Positions 52,921-60,933 are shown, counted from the stretch's first letter. The stretch is DNA of 64,000 nucleotides from Streptomyces sp. TLI_053 (GCF_900105395.1 NZ_LT629775.1:6351501-6415500), one strand, 5' to 3'. The notes: generated by a model not told the origin, from the letters alone. Program-made: numbers and translations.

Positions 52921-53427
52921 CTAGAGCTCGTCAGGACGAACGTTTCGCCGCGTCGCCGATATGAATGTGCAGTTCTGCGGTCCGTAGGTGACCTGGCTCG
53001 CGAATCGACTCAGTTTGACGAACTGACTACTGGGGTTCGGGTCAGGGGCAACGTACTGGAGATCGTGTATTGCGCCTGGTTCGTAGCTGGCGAACGTATG
53101 GCAATTGAGGTAGATCATGTATGCCTGCAGGCGGCCGGTGGTGTTGTGGATGCTCGCGGTGCATCCGGTCCACTCCATGAGAATCCCAACGGTGAGCTCA
53201 GCATTGCTTCTGCAGGTCACCCCGACCACGTCGCCGCTCGCGTCGTACTCTCTATGGTCAGAGTCGTCCGAGGTTGCAGAGCCAGTGATGACGGCCGCCA
53301 GCACGAGTAGCGCAGCTATCGCTATCGCAGTGGTCTGCCGCGGGTTGCGCCGTATCCACCGGTGGAGCGGGGCTTCACGCTCTGGCGGGGGAGGCCAGTA
53401 CGGGTACGTGCTGGGGTGATTGGTCAT
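52921..53427 (-). CDS. Single-pass membrane/secreted protein of unknown function
   Basis: A 168-residue protein: a Pro-rich N-terminus (TNHPSTYPYWPPPPERE), one helix (residues about 35-55, TTAIAIAALLVLAAVITGSA) and an extracellular domain of ~110 residues with four Cys residues (VTCRSNAEL, WTGCTAS, YLNCHTF, PQNCTF) that could form two disulfides. GAAGGA precedes the ATG. The base composition is lower in GC and more even at third positions than the chromosome, and it lies between the tRNA and the decayed att copy, so it looks acquired. I recognise no family. Confidence 0.7.
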   Translation of the reverse strand: MTNHPSTYPYWPPPPEREAPLHRWIRRNPRQTTAIAIAALLVLAAVITGSATSDDSDHREYDASGDVVGVTCRSNAELTVGILMEWTGCTASIHNTTGRLQAYMIYLNCHTFASYEPGAIHDLQYVAPDPNPSSQFVKLSRFASQVTYGPQNCTFISATRRNVRPDEL

Positions 53428-53773
53428 CACAGGTCCTTCGATGGCGGCATCGCGTTCAGGTGGTCGAGTGCCGCAGCCGGTGTCATGGCGCCAGGCGCGA
53501 GTGCAGGAGTGCGGTGGCCCGCAGGCATCAGTCTCAGCGCTCTTCGCGTGCTTCGTCATGCTAGCGATGAAATGCCCAGCGGTCAGCGAGATGCAGCAAG
53601 AGATGACGTTGCAACATCGATGCGCCAACTGATCGCAACACCCTGAGTCGTACCCTTGGTAAATCTCGCAGGCTGCCAGCCTTTCGGGGCGAGTCCTGCC
53701 CGCTGAGAACAGGCGGGTGTGCTGCGGTGAATTATGCGGTGGCGGTTCCAGTAGATGAGCACGATGGCAGCCA

Positions 53774-53855
53774 GTCGGCGGTGCGAAGCCGTTCGCTTCT
53801 GCTAACACGAAGGGCCAGCTCGGATGATCATCCCGAGCTGGCCCTTGATCGTTCC
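53774..53855. repeat. Decayed copy of the tRNA-Val 3' end and its terminator (att relic)
   Basis: This segment aligns with 52619-52704. GTCGGCGGTGCGAAGCCG matches the tRNA T arm GTCGGCGGTTCGAAACCG with two changes. Acceptor sequence is scrambled, then GAAGGGCCAG, a variant hairpin and TGGCCCTTGATCGTTCC recur exactly. It lies immediately beyond the 3' end of the integrase gene, where attP/att junctions sit in AICEs. Confidence 0.8.
53810..53845. terminator. Terminator at the 3' end of the integrase operon
   Basis: AAGGGCCAGCTCGG-ATGATCAT-CCCGAGCTGGCCCTT forms a near-perfect hairpin 16 nt from the integrase stop on the minus strand. It is a compensated variant (C/G for T/A) of the tRNA-Val terminator. 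Confidence 0.75.
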
Positions 53856-53861
53856 AGCGTC

Positions 53862-55019
53862 TTACACGTCCCGTAGCGCCCGCGCACCAGGTGACTGTGG
53901 TTGGCCGAGTTCCTGTCGGACAACAGCCCCCATCCGATCGGCGATGGCGCGGTCGCGGTCGCTGGTCATGTGCTGGTAGATGAGCGCGGCCCGGGTGCTG
54001 CTGTGGCCCATCCTGGTCATGAGTTCCCGGGTACTGGCCCCGTTCTGCGAGGCGAGAGTGTTGCCGGTATGCCGCAGGTCGTGGAAGTGGGCATCCTCAC
54101 TCACCCCGGCCGCCGTGCGGGCCCGGATCCAGTCGTCCCGGAAGTTGCTGCGGCGGAGCTTGCCACCGCGGGGCCCGATGAACAGGTGGCCGTCCGGGCC
54201 GGGGCCAGCGTACCGGTCGAGGTGGTGGGCCAGGTCGTCGACGATCTCGGCGGGGAAGGCTACCGGCCGGAATCCCGCACGGCTCTTCGGCGCCTTGTCG
54301 TAGAGCCGCCCGCTGTTCAGCTCCGCCTGGTTGCGCTGTACCCGGACGAGCCGGTTCGCCAGGTCGACGTCCCGCCGGCGGAGCGCGGCCAGCTCGCCGA
54401 AGCGGAGCGTGGTGAAGGCGGTCAGCAGCACCAGGGCCCGCCAGCGCAGCCCGATCGCGTCGGCGACGGCGAACACCTCGGTGACGGAGAGGACGGGCCG
54501 CTCCGGCACGTCGTAGGTGTCGGCGCCCTTGATCCGGCACGGATTGCGCTGGATCAACTCGTCGTCGAGGGCGGTGTTCATGATGGCCCGCAGCAGCTGG
54601 TACGCCTTGACCACCGAGGGCTCGCCGACCCCGTCCTCCAGCAGCGCGGACCGCCAGGACCGTACCCGTGCCGGGGTGATCTCGGCGAGCGTCCGGTGGC
54701 CAAGACCGGGCTGGATGTACTGGCGGAGCGTGATCGCGTACCGCTCCCGGGTGCTCTCCTCCAGCTTGCGGTCCCGCAGCCAGGTGGCAGCGAAGTCGCC
54801 TAGCTTGGCCTTCCCGGCGTCCGGATCGGTCCACTTGTCGCGCTTGATATCCGCCTCGATGAGCGTGAGCGCGATCTCGGCATCGGTCTTGGTCGGGTAG
54901 GTCTCCTCCCCATTGCGCATCAGCCCGGTGGCCGGGTCCGGGTAGCGGATCTGCCAGCGCCCGGAGGGCAGTTGGCGGAGCGACCCGAAGCGCCGGCGGT
55001 TTCCTTTGCTGTTGGCCAT
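53862..55019 (-). CDS. int: Tyrosine recombinase (AICE integrase)
   Basis: The 385-residue phage-type integrase has an Arm/AP2-like N-terminus (RFGSLRQLPSGRWQIRYPDP), a SAM-like core-binding domain (about 70-160), and a catalytic domain with Arg in LLTAFTTLRFGELAAL, His-x-x-Arg in HFHDLRHTGNTLA, a following His in MGHSSTRAA and Tyr nucleophile in LIYQHMT. All catalytic residues are present, so it looks functional. Its ATG overlaps the excisionase stop by one nt. The gene ends beside the att relic and terminator. Confidence 0.95.
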   Translation of the reverse strand: MANSKGNRRRFGSLRQLPSGRWQIRYPDPATGLMRNGEETYPTKTDAEIALTLIEADIKRDKWTDPDAGKAKLGDFAATWLRDRKLEESTRERYAITLRQYIQPGLGHRTLAEITPARVRSWRSALLEDGVGEPSVVKAYQLLRAIMNTALDDELIQRNPCRIKGADTYDVPERPVLSVTEVFAVADAIGLRWRALVLLTAFTTLRFGELAALRRRDVDLANRLVRVQRNQAELNSGRLYDKAPKSRAGFRPVAFPAEIVDDLAHHLDRYAGPGPDGHLFIGPRGGKLRRSNFRDDWIRARTAAGVSEDAHFHDLRHTGNTLASQNGASTRELMTRMGHSSTRAALIYQHMTSDRDRAIADRMGAVVRQELGQPQSPGARALRDV

Positions 55020-55234
55020 CAGGCGGCCCTCCGCAGCTGACGGGTCCGGCTGACCGGCTGGACCGTGCGGGCGGCGATGTACCCGGCGACGGCCGACGCC
55101 GGGATGCGGACGTGGCGTCCGACCTTCACGAAGGCGATGCGCCGTTCGGCGATCAGCCGTCGGGGGAAGCGCTCAGTGGTGCCGAGCAGTTCGGCCGCCT
55201 GCGCGATGGTCAGGAGGGGGTCCGGGGATGTCAT
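55019..55234 (-). CDS. xis: Excisionase, MerR-like HTH DNA-binding protein
   Basis: A 71-residue protein with an excisionase-type winged helix: LLTIAQAAELLGTTERFPRRLIAERRI and VKVGRHVRIPASAVAGYI. Such proteins bend att DNA and direct the integrase to excise. It overlaps rep by four nt (ATGA) and int by one nt (TGATG), implying tight co-translation. Confidence 0.9.
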   Translation of the reverse strand: MTSPDPLLTIAQAAELLGTTERFPRRLIAERRIAFVKVGRHVRIPASAVAGYIAARTVQPVSRTRQLRRAA

Positions 55235-56844
55235 GCTGCCTTCCCTTCGGGTGTGACCGCGGATGCGGGGGAGAGGGGTCCTTCAGCACGGGCCAGGGCT
55301 TCGTTCAGGGCCTCCCGCCAGCGGACGCGTTCGGCGACGGCCCGCAGGAGGCGGGTCGCAAGCGGCGCCATGTCCGGATCGCCGGGCCGGACCGGTTCCC
55401 AGAGGTAGCGGTGGGGCTCGGCGCGGCCGGCGGTGTCGCCGAGGACGTCGAGGACCCAGGCCCGGCGTTCGGCGCGATGGTCTGCGAGGGTCTTGCCGGA
55501 CCACTTGCGCGAGACCAGGACGCGGCGCCCGCCGTAGCCGAGGTGTTCGCGCTTGTGGGCGCGGGAGCGGCAGGCGCCGGGGCGCAGGGCGGGGTGTGCG
55601 TTCTTGGGTTGGACGCCGTGAAGCAACCAGTTCGCGCAGGTCGGCGAGCAGGGTTCGTGGCCGAGTTCGGCGGCGAGGCGGTCGACGTGGTCGCTCTCGG
55701 TCGTGCCGGTCGGGGTGTGGCACTCGGCGACGGACTTGGTGAGGTACTTGGTCAGGTAGCGGACGCAGCGGGCAGCCTGGGGGGAGCCGACGAGGATGCC
55801 CTGGGCGTCGAGTTGGGGGCCGAAGCGGAGCACGTGCGTGGGCTGGGCTTCGGGTTCGTCGTCGAGTTGGTCGAGGGCTTCGTCCCAGGTGGGCAGCGGT
55901 TCGTGGGTGGTCGGGTCGAGGAAGGCGCCAAGTTCGGGCGACCAGTGCGGCGGCGCGTCGGGTGCGTGGACGGGGTGGTCGGCGGGCGGCCACCAGACCT
56001 GGTGGTAGGTGGCGGCGACGACCTGGCGCAGTTCGGCGCGGGAGACGGTGCCGCGCAGGGCGAGGTGCAGGTGCGGGGCGAGGCGGCGCTGGGGTTCGAC
56101 GACGGCGAAGTACTGGACGTCGTGGCCGACGAAGCGGCGCAGGTTCTGGACGAACCGGTCGATGAGCTTGGGGAAGTGGAGGGCGTCGCGTGCGGCCCGG
56201 CGGTAGTCGTAGGTGGTCGGGTCGACGGGGGTGCCGTCGGTGCGGACGCGTCCGTACGAGGGCAGGGTGAGGGTCAGGAACAGCGAGGGGCGGAAGGTTC
56301 GGCCGTCGGGGGTGGTGTATGCCTTGCCGAGGGTGCGGTTCTCGACCGGGCGCCGGGGCAGGTCGCTGGTGTCCTGCCGGCGTCGGGTGGAGCGGACCCG
56401 GCGCGCGGTCGGCGCGGGGGCGAGGGAGCCGCGGACGCCGGTCTCGGCGAGTTCGGTGTCGATCTCCACCAGCAGCGAGGCGAGTTCGTCGGCCTCCGCG
56501 CCGGTGGCCGCGGTCTGGGCCTTGGTCAGGTCGGCCCGCAGTTCGCCGAGGAACTGCTGCGCGGCGGTGGCGGGGTCGGGTTCGAGGACGGGTTCCTCGG
56601 TGAGGTGCCAGCCTTCGCGGCACTGGGCGGCGCGCAGGCGGCGCTTGCGTTCGGCGCAGCTGGGGCACAGGCTCGCGCGGGTGGCGCCGCAGGGGATGTC
56701 GATGATCTCGGTGTGACCGGTGGCGGTGTCGGTGCGACGGACAGCCACCGGCCGGACGCAGACGCCGTGTTCCTCGGCGACCTGGCGGAGCACGGTACGG
56801 GCCAGGGGCATCCGGGCCCGTTCCGCGCGGGTGGTTCCGGTCAT
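55231..56844 (-). CDS. repSA: RepSA-type rolling-circle replication initiator
   Basis: The 537-residue initiator is found in pSAM2-like elements. A zinc-finger-like CGATRASLCPSCAERKRR lies near residue 53. The HUH motif is EPQRRLAPHLHLALRG, with His-Leu-His metal ligands. A downstream Tyr-containing ARCVRYLTKYLTKSVAE carries the likely nicking tyrosine. A second Cys/His cluster follows (CSPTCANWLLHGV). Length and order agree with the family. The element origin probably lies close to or inside this gene, as in pSAM2. Confidence 0.92.
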   Translation of the reverse strand: MTGTTRAERARMPLARTVLRQVAEEHGVCVRPVAVRRTDTATGHTEIIDIPCGATRASLCPSCAERKRRLRAAQCREGWHLTEEPVLEPDPATAAQQFLGELRADLTKAQTAATGAEADELASLLVEIDTELAETGVRGSLAPAPTARRVRSTRRRQDTSDLPRRPVENRTLGKAYTTPDGRTFRPSLFLTLTLPSYGRVRTDGTPVDPTTYDYRRAARDALHFPKLIDRFVQNLRRFVGHDVQYFAVVEPQRRLAPHLHLALRGTVSRAELRQVVAATYHQVWWPPADHPVHAPDAPPHWSPELGAFLDPTTHEPLPTWDEALDQLDDEPEAQPTHVLRFGPQLDAQGILVGSPQAARCVRYLTKYLTKSVAECHTPTGTTESDHVDRLAAELGHEPCSPTCANWLLHGVQPKNAHPALRPGACRSRAHKREHLGYGGRRVLVSRKWSGKTLADHRAERRAWVLDVLGDTAGRAEPHRYLWEPVRPGDPDMAPLATRLLRAVAERVRWREALNEALARAEGPLSPASAVTPEGKAA

Positions 56845-57047
56845 CAGCGGTCTTCCGAGTAGCAGAAGACGTAGATGGTCTCCATCAGGCGGACCAGGTC
56901 GTGGCCGGTGGTGATGGGCGGGAAGCCAGCGTCCTCGATCCGGCGGGCGATGTCGAAGAGCAGGCCGCGGGTGAAGCGCGGGTCCTGGCCGTTCGCCGGC
57001 GTGGGGACGGGGTAGTTGGCGGCGGTGGGCAGGCGGTGGTGGGTCAT
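56844..57047 (-). CDS. Small AICE protein of unknown function
   Basis: A 67-residue polypeptide (THHRLPTAANYPVPTPANGQ start; FDIARRIEDAGFPPITTGHD centre) with a single Cys near the end. The ATG has GGAGG seven nt upstream. Its stop overlaps the rep start by one nt, so it is almost certainly translated. Similar short ORFs lie before repSA in other AICEs; none has a known role. Confidence 0.75.
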   Translation of the reverse strand: MTHHRLPTAANYPVPTPANGQDPRFTRGLLFDIARRIEDAGFPPITTGHDLVRLMETIYVFCYSEDR

Positions 57048-57061
57048 GGCGGTACCTCCGG

Positions 57062-57256
57062 TCAGGGGTGGATGGTGGCGAGGGTCTTGGTGAGCCAGGC
57101 GAGCAGGTGCTTGATCAGGGAGGAGGCGCCGGTCTCGGCGAGGAGGAAGCCGAAGGCACCGCAGAGGATCAGGTGCGTGGCCTTCAGGGCCTGGTGCCGG
57201 AGGAGGACGGCGATCAGGGCGCCGAGGAACAGGACGAGCGAGCCGGTGACGATCAC
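57062..57256 (-). CDS. Small membrane protein, probable Spd-type spread protein
   Basis: A 64-residue product with two hydrophobic helices (IVTGSLVLFLGALIAVLL and HLILCGAFGFLLAETGA). It starts with GTG overlapping the traB stop by four nt (GTGA). Small membrane proteins beside TraB in Streptomyces elements are Spd proteins that aid spread of DNA within recipient mycelium; the assignment rests on size, topology and position. Confidence 0.7.
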   Translation of the reverse strand: MIVTGSLVLFLGALIAVLLRHQALKATHLILCGAFGFLLAETGASSLIKHLLAWLTKTLATIHP

Positions 57257-58839
57257 GGCTGTGCACCACCTTCCGAGGACGTGTCCGAGGGGTTGATGTC
57301 CAGGGGGCTAGACACCCCGTAGACGGAGTCGTTGTCGTACCGGGCGACCAGGGCGTCGATCTCGGCATCGGAGACGTAGGCGGCCCGCACGCGGACCGGG
57401 GTCGGGCTGCCCTCGTTGCGGACGTAGCCGACGCCCGCGCCGGTCGTGGGGTCGGGGGAGATCAGGTCCGCGTACGCGCCCCGGTTGCGGGCGCCGCTGC
57501 CGAGGACCATGTCGACCTGGGCGGCTTCGTCCATGCGCAGGGCGATCCGGTCGGGGAACAGGTTGCGGAGGTTCATGACCTCCTTGCGGGGGTCCTGGAG
57601 CGCCCCGACGAGGCAGAAACCGACCGAACGGCCCTGGCTGGTCAGGGTGGCGATCGCGGCTTCGGCGCGGCGCCGGAGGTCGCGGTCGGGCTGGTAGGCG
57701 GTGAGGAAGGCGAGTTCGTCGACCAGGACGACGACGAACGGCGAGGCAGGGGTGGGAACGTGGGCCCGGAGGCGGCCGGCGAAGGCGAGCGCGCGTTCCT
57801 GCATCCGGTCGACGGCCTGTTCCAGTAGTTCGACCATGGCCTCGGGGTCGCTGGCGTACCTGGTGAACAGCCCGGCACCGAAGGACAGTTCCATGCGCTT
57901 GGGGTCCAGCGCCCAGAGTTCCACCAGGCCGGCGGACACCTCGGGGAGCAGCTCGCGGACCACGCCCCACAGGATCGACCCCTTGCCGGAGCCGGTGACT
58001 CCGGCGACCAGGACGTGGGTGCCGTGCAGTCGCAGGCGCCAGGGCTCGCCGTCCTCCTGGGTGCCGATCTTCACCGAGCGCCACGGGACTTGGCCGAGCG
58101 GTTCGGCCTCAGCTCCCTCTCCGCCGCGACCTCCGCCAGCAGTCGTGCCGTCCGGCGGACCAGCCTCAGGGCGGCCACCAGTGTCCGGAAGCCCAGGTGT
58201 CGAAGCTTCCGACCAGGCGGACGCGGCGGCCTTCCGCGTTCCGACCGCCACGCGGCGAAGGCGAAACCGGCACCTCCCCACCAGCACTCGGGCCCGGCCG
58301 AACCACCCCCTCGCCCGGCTGCGGAACGTTCGCCGTGCAGGCTTGGGAGTCCGGCCGGCCACCGTGAACGGCTTGGCGAGCGGGTCGAAGGTCCACGCGC
58401 GGAGGACCACGGCCCCGCGGCGGGGGCTTGTCACTTCCACCCGGTGGACGCGCCAGGCGTGGGCGATCCCGTGCGCGTGCTGGGCGACCTGTTCGGGGAC
58501 CTGGCCGGGCAGGAGCCCGATCAGGACGTCCAGGCCGCCGGGGTGCTTGCGCATCCGCGCGATGCGCGGCCACACGTACTCGTAGGGAGCGTCGAAGCGG
58601 GGCAGCGGTGCCTGCTGCCACAGTCCCAGGGAGTAGCTCAACTCCGGCCAGCCGCGCCGGATCCGTGAGCGCAAGGACTTCGCCCGGTACACCAGCCGGC
58701 CGACCGGTCCGGCGACGAGGGCCGCGATCACCAGTAGTCCGGCCTTCGGGCCGAGGTGGGCCACGACCCAGGAGTAGCCGATCAAGGCGGCCAGCAGGGC
58801 CAGGAGCACGGACTTGAGGGTGCTGCTCAACTTGAACAT
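57253..58839 (-). CDS. traB: FtsK/SpoIIIE-type conjugative DNA translocase
   Basis: The 528-residue protein has two N-terminal helices (about residues 9-25 and 31-47), an Arg-rich linker (about 170-240) and an FtsK-type motor: Walker A AGVTGSGKGS (about 300) and Walker B VVVLVDELAFL. TraB proteins form hexamers that pump double-stranded plasmid or AICE DNA between Streptomyces hyphae. The short C-terminus, without a clear FtsK gamma domain motif, should recognise the clt repeats; I did not find an obvious clt repeat array in the window. Confidence 0.92.
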   Translation of the reverse strand: MFKLSSTLKSVLLALLAALIGYSWVVAHLGPKAGLLVIAALVAGPVGRLVYRAKSLRSRIRRGWPELSYSLGLWQQAPLPRFDAPYEYVWPRIARMRKHPGGLDVLIGLLPGQVPEQVAQHAHGIAHAWRVHRVEVTSPRRGAVVLRAWTFDPLAKPFTVAGRTPKPARRTFRSRARGWFGRARVLVGRCRFRLRRVAVGTRKAAASAWSEASTPGLPDTGGRPEAGPPDGTTAGGGRGGEGAEAEPLGQVPWRSVKIGTQEDGEPWRLRLHGTHVLVAGVTGSGKGSILWGVVRELLPEVSAGLVELWALDPKRMELSFGAGLFTRYASDPEAMVELLEQAVDRMQERALAFAGRLRAHVPTPASPFVVVLVDELAFLTAYQPDRDLRRRAEAAIATLTSQGRSVGFCLVGALQDPRKEVMNLRNLFPDRIALRMDEAAQVDMVLGSGARNRGAYADLISPDPTTGAGVGYVRNEGSPTPVRVRAAYVSDAEIDALVARYDNDSVYGVSSPLDINPSDTSSEGGAQP

Positions 58840-58939
58840 GTCTGCGTTTCACCTCAGTTCACACCGTGGGGAAGTTGGGTGGCGCCGCCCGGCGCGCGAG
58901 CCGACGTGCAGCCGCGCGCCAGGACGGGCGAAGCCGGGG

Positions 58940-59335
58940 TCAGGCCGCGGACTTCGCGGAGGAGCGGGCCGCGGCGGGCGCCCGGACGCCGGTGGCCTTG
59001 AAGGAGTAGGCGACCCGGCCGCTGTTGTTGACGTAGGCCGTCACGGTCAGGCCGTCGAACTCGACCGGCCGGAAGGGCAGACCCGGCGCCGCGTCCGGCA
59101 GCACCGGAAGGACCGGGGCCACGACCTTGACGCGAGCGGAGGTGTCGCGCGCCTCCGGGTCCGGGTCCACCACCGAGACGACCCAGAGCGGGTGCCCGGT
59201 CGACTTGTCGCGCGCCTGCACCTTCGTACCGCTCTTGCTCGCCTCGAAGTCGGCGACCGGCTCGACCGAGACGGCGAACGCGCCGGCGGGGAAGACGTCC
59301 TCGAAACGGACGGGGATCGCACCACGGATGGCCAT
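58940..59335 (-). CDS. Pra-like replication/integration/excision activator
   Basis: A 131-residue protein beginning AIRGAIPVRFEDVFPAGAFA, with AAPGLPFRPVEFDGLTVTAY toward the C-terminus. It resembles the small AICE proteins named after Pra of pSAM2, which activates rep, xis and int expression. I assign the name from recall of family sequence and position, and no DNA-binding motif is obvious. GGAGAG precedes the ATG. It is the first gene of the minus-strand operon, and its promoter region carries three copies of an 18-bp palindrome. Confidence 0.75.
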   Translation of the reverse strand: MAIRGAIPVRFEDVFPAGAFAVSVEPVADFEASKSGTKVQARDKSTGHPLWVVSVVDPDPEARDTSARVKVVAPVLPVLPDAAPGLPFRPVEFDGLTVTAYVNNSGRVAYSFKATGVRAPAAARSSAKSAA

Positions 59336-59347
59336 GAGGATCTCTCC

Positions 59348-59365
59348 TGTCTACCCCCCTGGACA
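59348..59365. promoter_or_regulatory. 18-bp palindrome, copy 1 (TGTCTA-CCCCCC-TGGACA)
   Basis: Closest copy to the Pra-like start (13 nt upstream), overlapping the leader just before the ribosome site. One half-site differs from the perfect TAGACA. Binding here could block both transcription and translation initiation. Confidence 0.75.
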
Positions 59366-59392
59366 GTCGGAAGCCGACCGCCCCGAGATTGC

Positions 59393-59410
59393 CGTCTAGG
59401 GGGGTAGACA
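59393..59410. promoter_or_regulatory. 18-bp palindrome, copy 2 (CGTCTA-GGGGGG-TAGACA)
   Basis: Perfect GTCTA/TAGAC arms around six Gs, 45 nt from copy 1 start to start and centred about 65 nt upstream of the Pra-like gene. Confidence 0.8.
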
Positions 59411-59436
59411 ACAAGGTAGAGCGTTGCCCGCTCGAC

Positions 59437-59454
59437 TGTCTAGGGGGATATACA
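59437..59454. promoter_or_regulatory. 18-bp palindrome, copy 3 (TGTCTA-GGGGGA-TATACA)
   Basis: Third copy, 44 nt from copy 2, so the three sites lie about four helical turns apart on one DNA face. It lies midway between the GntR stop and the Pra-like promoter. Confidence 0.78.
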
Positions 59455-59500
59455 AAGATCTTGACTGACCGTCAGGTGCATTCGGCCCTGTCGTCCCGGA

Positions 59501-60259
59501 TCAGGCCTGAACGGGCGGGATGTCGATCTCGTACGAGAGTCGGAACCGGTCGGCGGCAAGCACGATGTCCGCCGTCTCGACCGCCAACTCGCCTGCCCAG
59601 TGGGTGCGTTCTATCGCAAGCACGGTCGATCCCAGCGGGATGCCGAGGGGTTCCGCCTCGATTTCCAGGACCGGCCTGGCGGACACGTCCTCAGTCACCC
59701 GCGTGACCACGATGCCGATGGCGGACATCCGCGCCACTACTCCGGAGCCGGCCAGTGGACCGTTCTCGGGCAGGACGACGGCCGTCCCGCCGGTGACCGT
59801 CATCGGCTCCCAGCTGGTCGACAGCTGGGTCGGTTCGCGGTCGGCGCGGAAGACGTACTGGCTCTGCATCACCGGGTCGCCCTCCGGGATGCCGAGCCGG
59901 AGCGCCAGGGCGGCGGTCGCGTAGGTCTTCTGGGAGTCGCACGACCACGACGGCTCGACCCCGCGGGCGCGGCTCTCAGCAGCGAACGGACTGCCGGCCG
60001 CGTGGTAGCGCCCGCGCGCCATCCGTGCTGGCACCGGCCTGATCCGCACATAGGTTCCCGAGCCCGGGCGCCCCTCGATCAATCCCTCGGCGGTCAGCAC
60101 CCGCAGGGCCTGTCGGACCGGCTGTTCCGAGATCGCGTGGTCGCGGCACAGGTCCGCGATGCTCGGCATCCGGGAGCCCGGCGCCCGGTCGCCCGAAACG
60201 ATCTCGGCGCGCAAGGCATCCGCCAGGCGCAGATACGCCGGTCGTCCCAACTCTCGCAC
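59501..60259 (-). CDS. GntR-UTRA transcriptional repressor (KorSA/TraR-like)
   Basis: A 252-residue regulator: GntR winged helix PAYLRLADALRAEIVSGDRAPGS...EQPVRQALRVLTAEGLIEGRPGSGTYV, then a UTRA ligand domain (about residues 95-245). GntR proteins in Streptomyces plasmids and AICEs (KorSA, TraR) repress transfer genes. I chose the GTG at 60259 because AGGGG lies six nt upstream and the family begins near here; an upstream GTG (60286) is possible but lacks a ribosome site. Twin palindromes upstream suggest autoregulation. Confidence 0.88.
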   Translation of the reverse strand: MRELGRPAYLRLADALRAEIVSGDRAPGSRMPSIADLCRDHAISEQPVRQALRVLTAEGLIEGRPGSGTYVRIRPVPARMARGRYHAAGSPFAAESRARGVEPSWSCDSQKTYATAALALRLGIPEGDPVMQSQYVFRADREPTQLSTSWEPMTVTGGTAVVLPENGPLAGSGVVARMSAIGIVVTRVTEDVSARPVLEIEAEPLGIPLGSTVLAIERTHWAGELAVETADIVLAADRFRLSYEIDIPPVQA

Positions 60260-60297
60260 GAGCGCCCCTATCTCACGTTTTCTCACATCAGCTTGAC

Positions 60298-60315
60298 AAG
60301 CTCGGACCCGAGCTT
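60298..60315. promoter_or_regulatory. GntR operator candidate, copy 1 (AAGCTCGG-AC-CCGAGCTT)
   Basis: A perfect 18-bp palindrome in the divergent gap between the GntR gene and the ATPase gene, 39 nt upstream of the GntR start. Confidence 0.7.
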
Positions 60316-60317
60316 TC

Positions 60318-60335
60318 AAGCTCGAATCCGAGCTT
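60318..60335. promoter_or_regulatory. GntR operator candidate, copy 2 (AAGCTCG-AATC-CGAGCTT)
   Basis: A second palindrome exactly 20 bp from the first (two helical turns), so two dimers could bind side by side. A further 17-bp copy (AAGCTCGAACCGAGCTT) lies inside the HTH gene at 61332-61348. Confidence 0.7.
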
Positions 60336-60386
60336 CACGCAAAGTATCCGATTGATCGCGCCACAGAGAAGCAGAGGGGCACCCCC

Positions 60387-60821
60387 ATGCCATGGATCGC
60401 TCGCTTCCCCGGAGTCCCCGAGTCCGCGGGTGCCGCCCGCAAGCTGGTTCGTGACGCGCTCGGCGACCACCCCCGGGTCGCGGACGCCGAGCTGATCGTC
60501 TCCGAGCTGGTGACCAACTCCGTTCTCCACAGCAAGTCCGGTCGCCCCGGCGGGTCGGTGTGGGTCGAGGTCCGACGCTCGGCCGACACGGTCTGGATCG
60601 ACGTCGCCGACGAGGGTGGTCGCGACGGCCTTCCCCTGCATCGAGCGCCCGACGAGGCCGCGGACTTCGGTCGTGGCCTCACCCTGGTGGACGCCCTGGC
60701 CGACTCGTGGGGCGCGCACAACGACGGCGATGATTTCCGCTCGGTGTGGGCGCAGCTAACATCCACCGCAGAGGAAAACGCCTGCACCAAAAATCACTCG
60801 CCCATTTCACAGGGTGTATAG
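60387..60821 (+). CDS. RsbW-like ATP-binding protein (anti-sigma-type HATPase)
   Basis: A 144-residue GHKL ATPase of the serine kinase/anti-sigma family. The N-box is ELIVSELVTNSVLHS, the G1-like motif is VADEGGRDG, and GRGLTLVDALADSWG is the G2 region. Streptomyces has dozens of such proteins; some bind sigma factors or anti-anti-sigma factors. It is divergent from the GntR gene and shares its operator region. Its stop codon overlaps the fourth 18-bp palindrome. Confidence 0.88.
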   Translation: MPWIARFPGVPESAGAARKLVRDALGDHPRVADAELIVSELVTNSVLHSKSGRPGGSVWVEVRRSADTVWIDVADEGGRDGLPLHRAPDEAADFGRGLTLVDALADSWGAHNDGDDFRSVWAQLTSTAEENACTKNHSPISQGV

Positions 60822-60832
60822 CCCCCTATACA
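60815..60832. promoter_or_regulatory. 18-bp palindrome, copy 4 (TGTATA-GCCCCC-TATACA)
   Basis: Perfect TGTATA/TATACA arms, overlapping the ATPase stop codon and 134 nt upstream of the HTH gene. Same spacing and C/G-run core as copies 1-3, in the opposite orientation. Confidence 0.8.
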
Positions 60833-60915
60833 ACGGCGGCCGACGAGGCCGTCAGGAGACCCCGCGATGCCCCACGACTCACAGCGAACCGGCCGACACC
60901 TGCGTTTGCTGATCC

Positions 60916-60933
60916 TGTCTATCCCCCTAGACT
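60916..60933. promoter_or_regulatory. 18-bp palindrome, copy 5 (TGTCTA-TCCCCC-TAGACT)
   Basis: Fifth copy, 33 nt upstream of the HTH gene start and 101 nt from copy 4. One end base departs from symmetry. Confidence 0.75.

Noticed and set aside
52921-53808. A 295-residue version of the orphan membrane protein
   Set aside because: The first ~127 residues run back through the decayed tRNA copy and look like a shadow. The ATG at 53427 has a good ribosome site and gives a sensible membrane protein.
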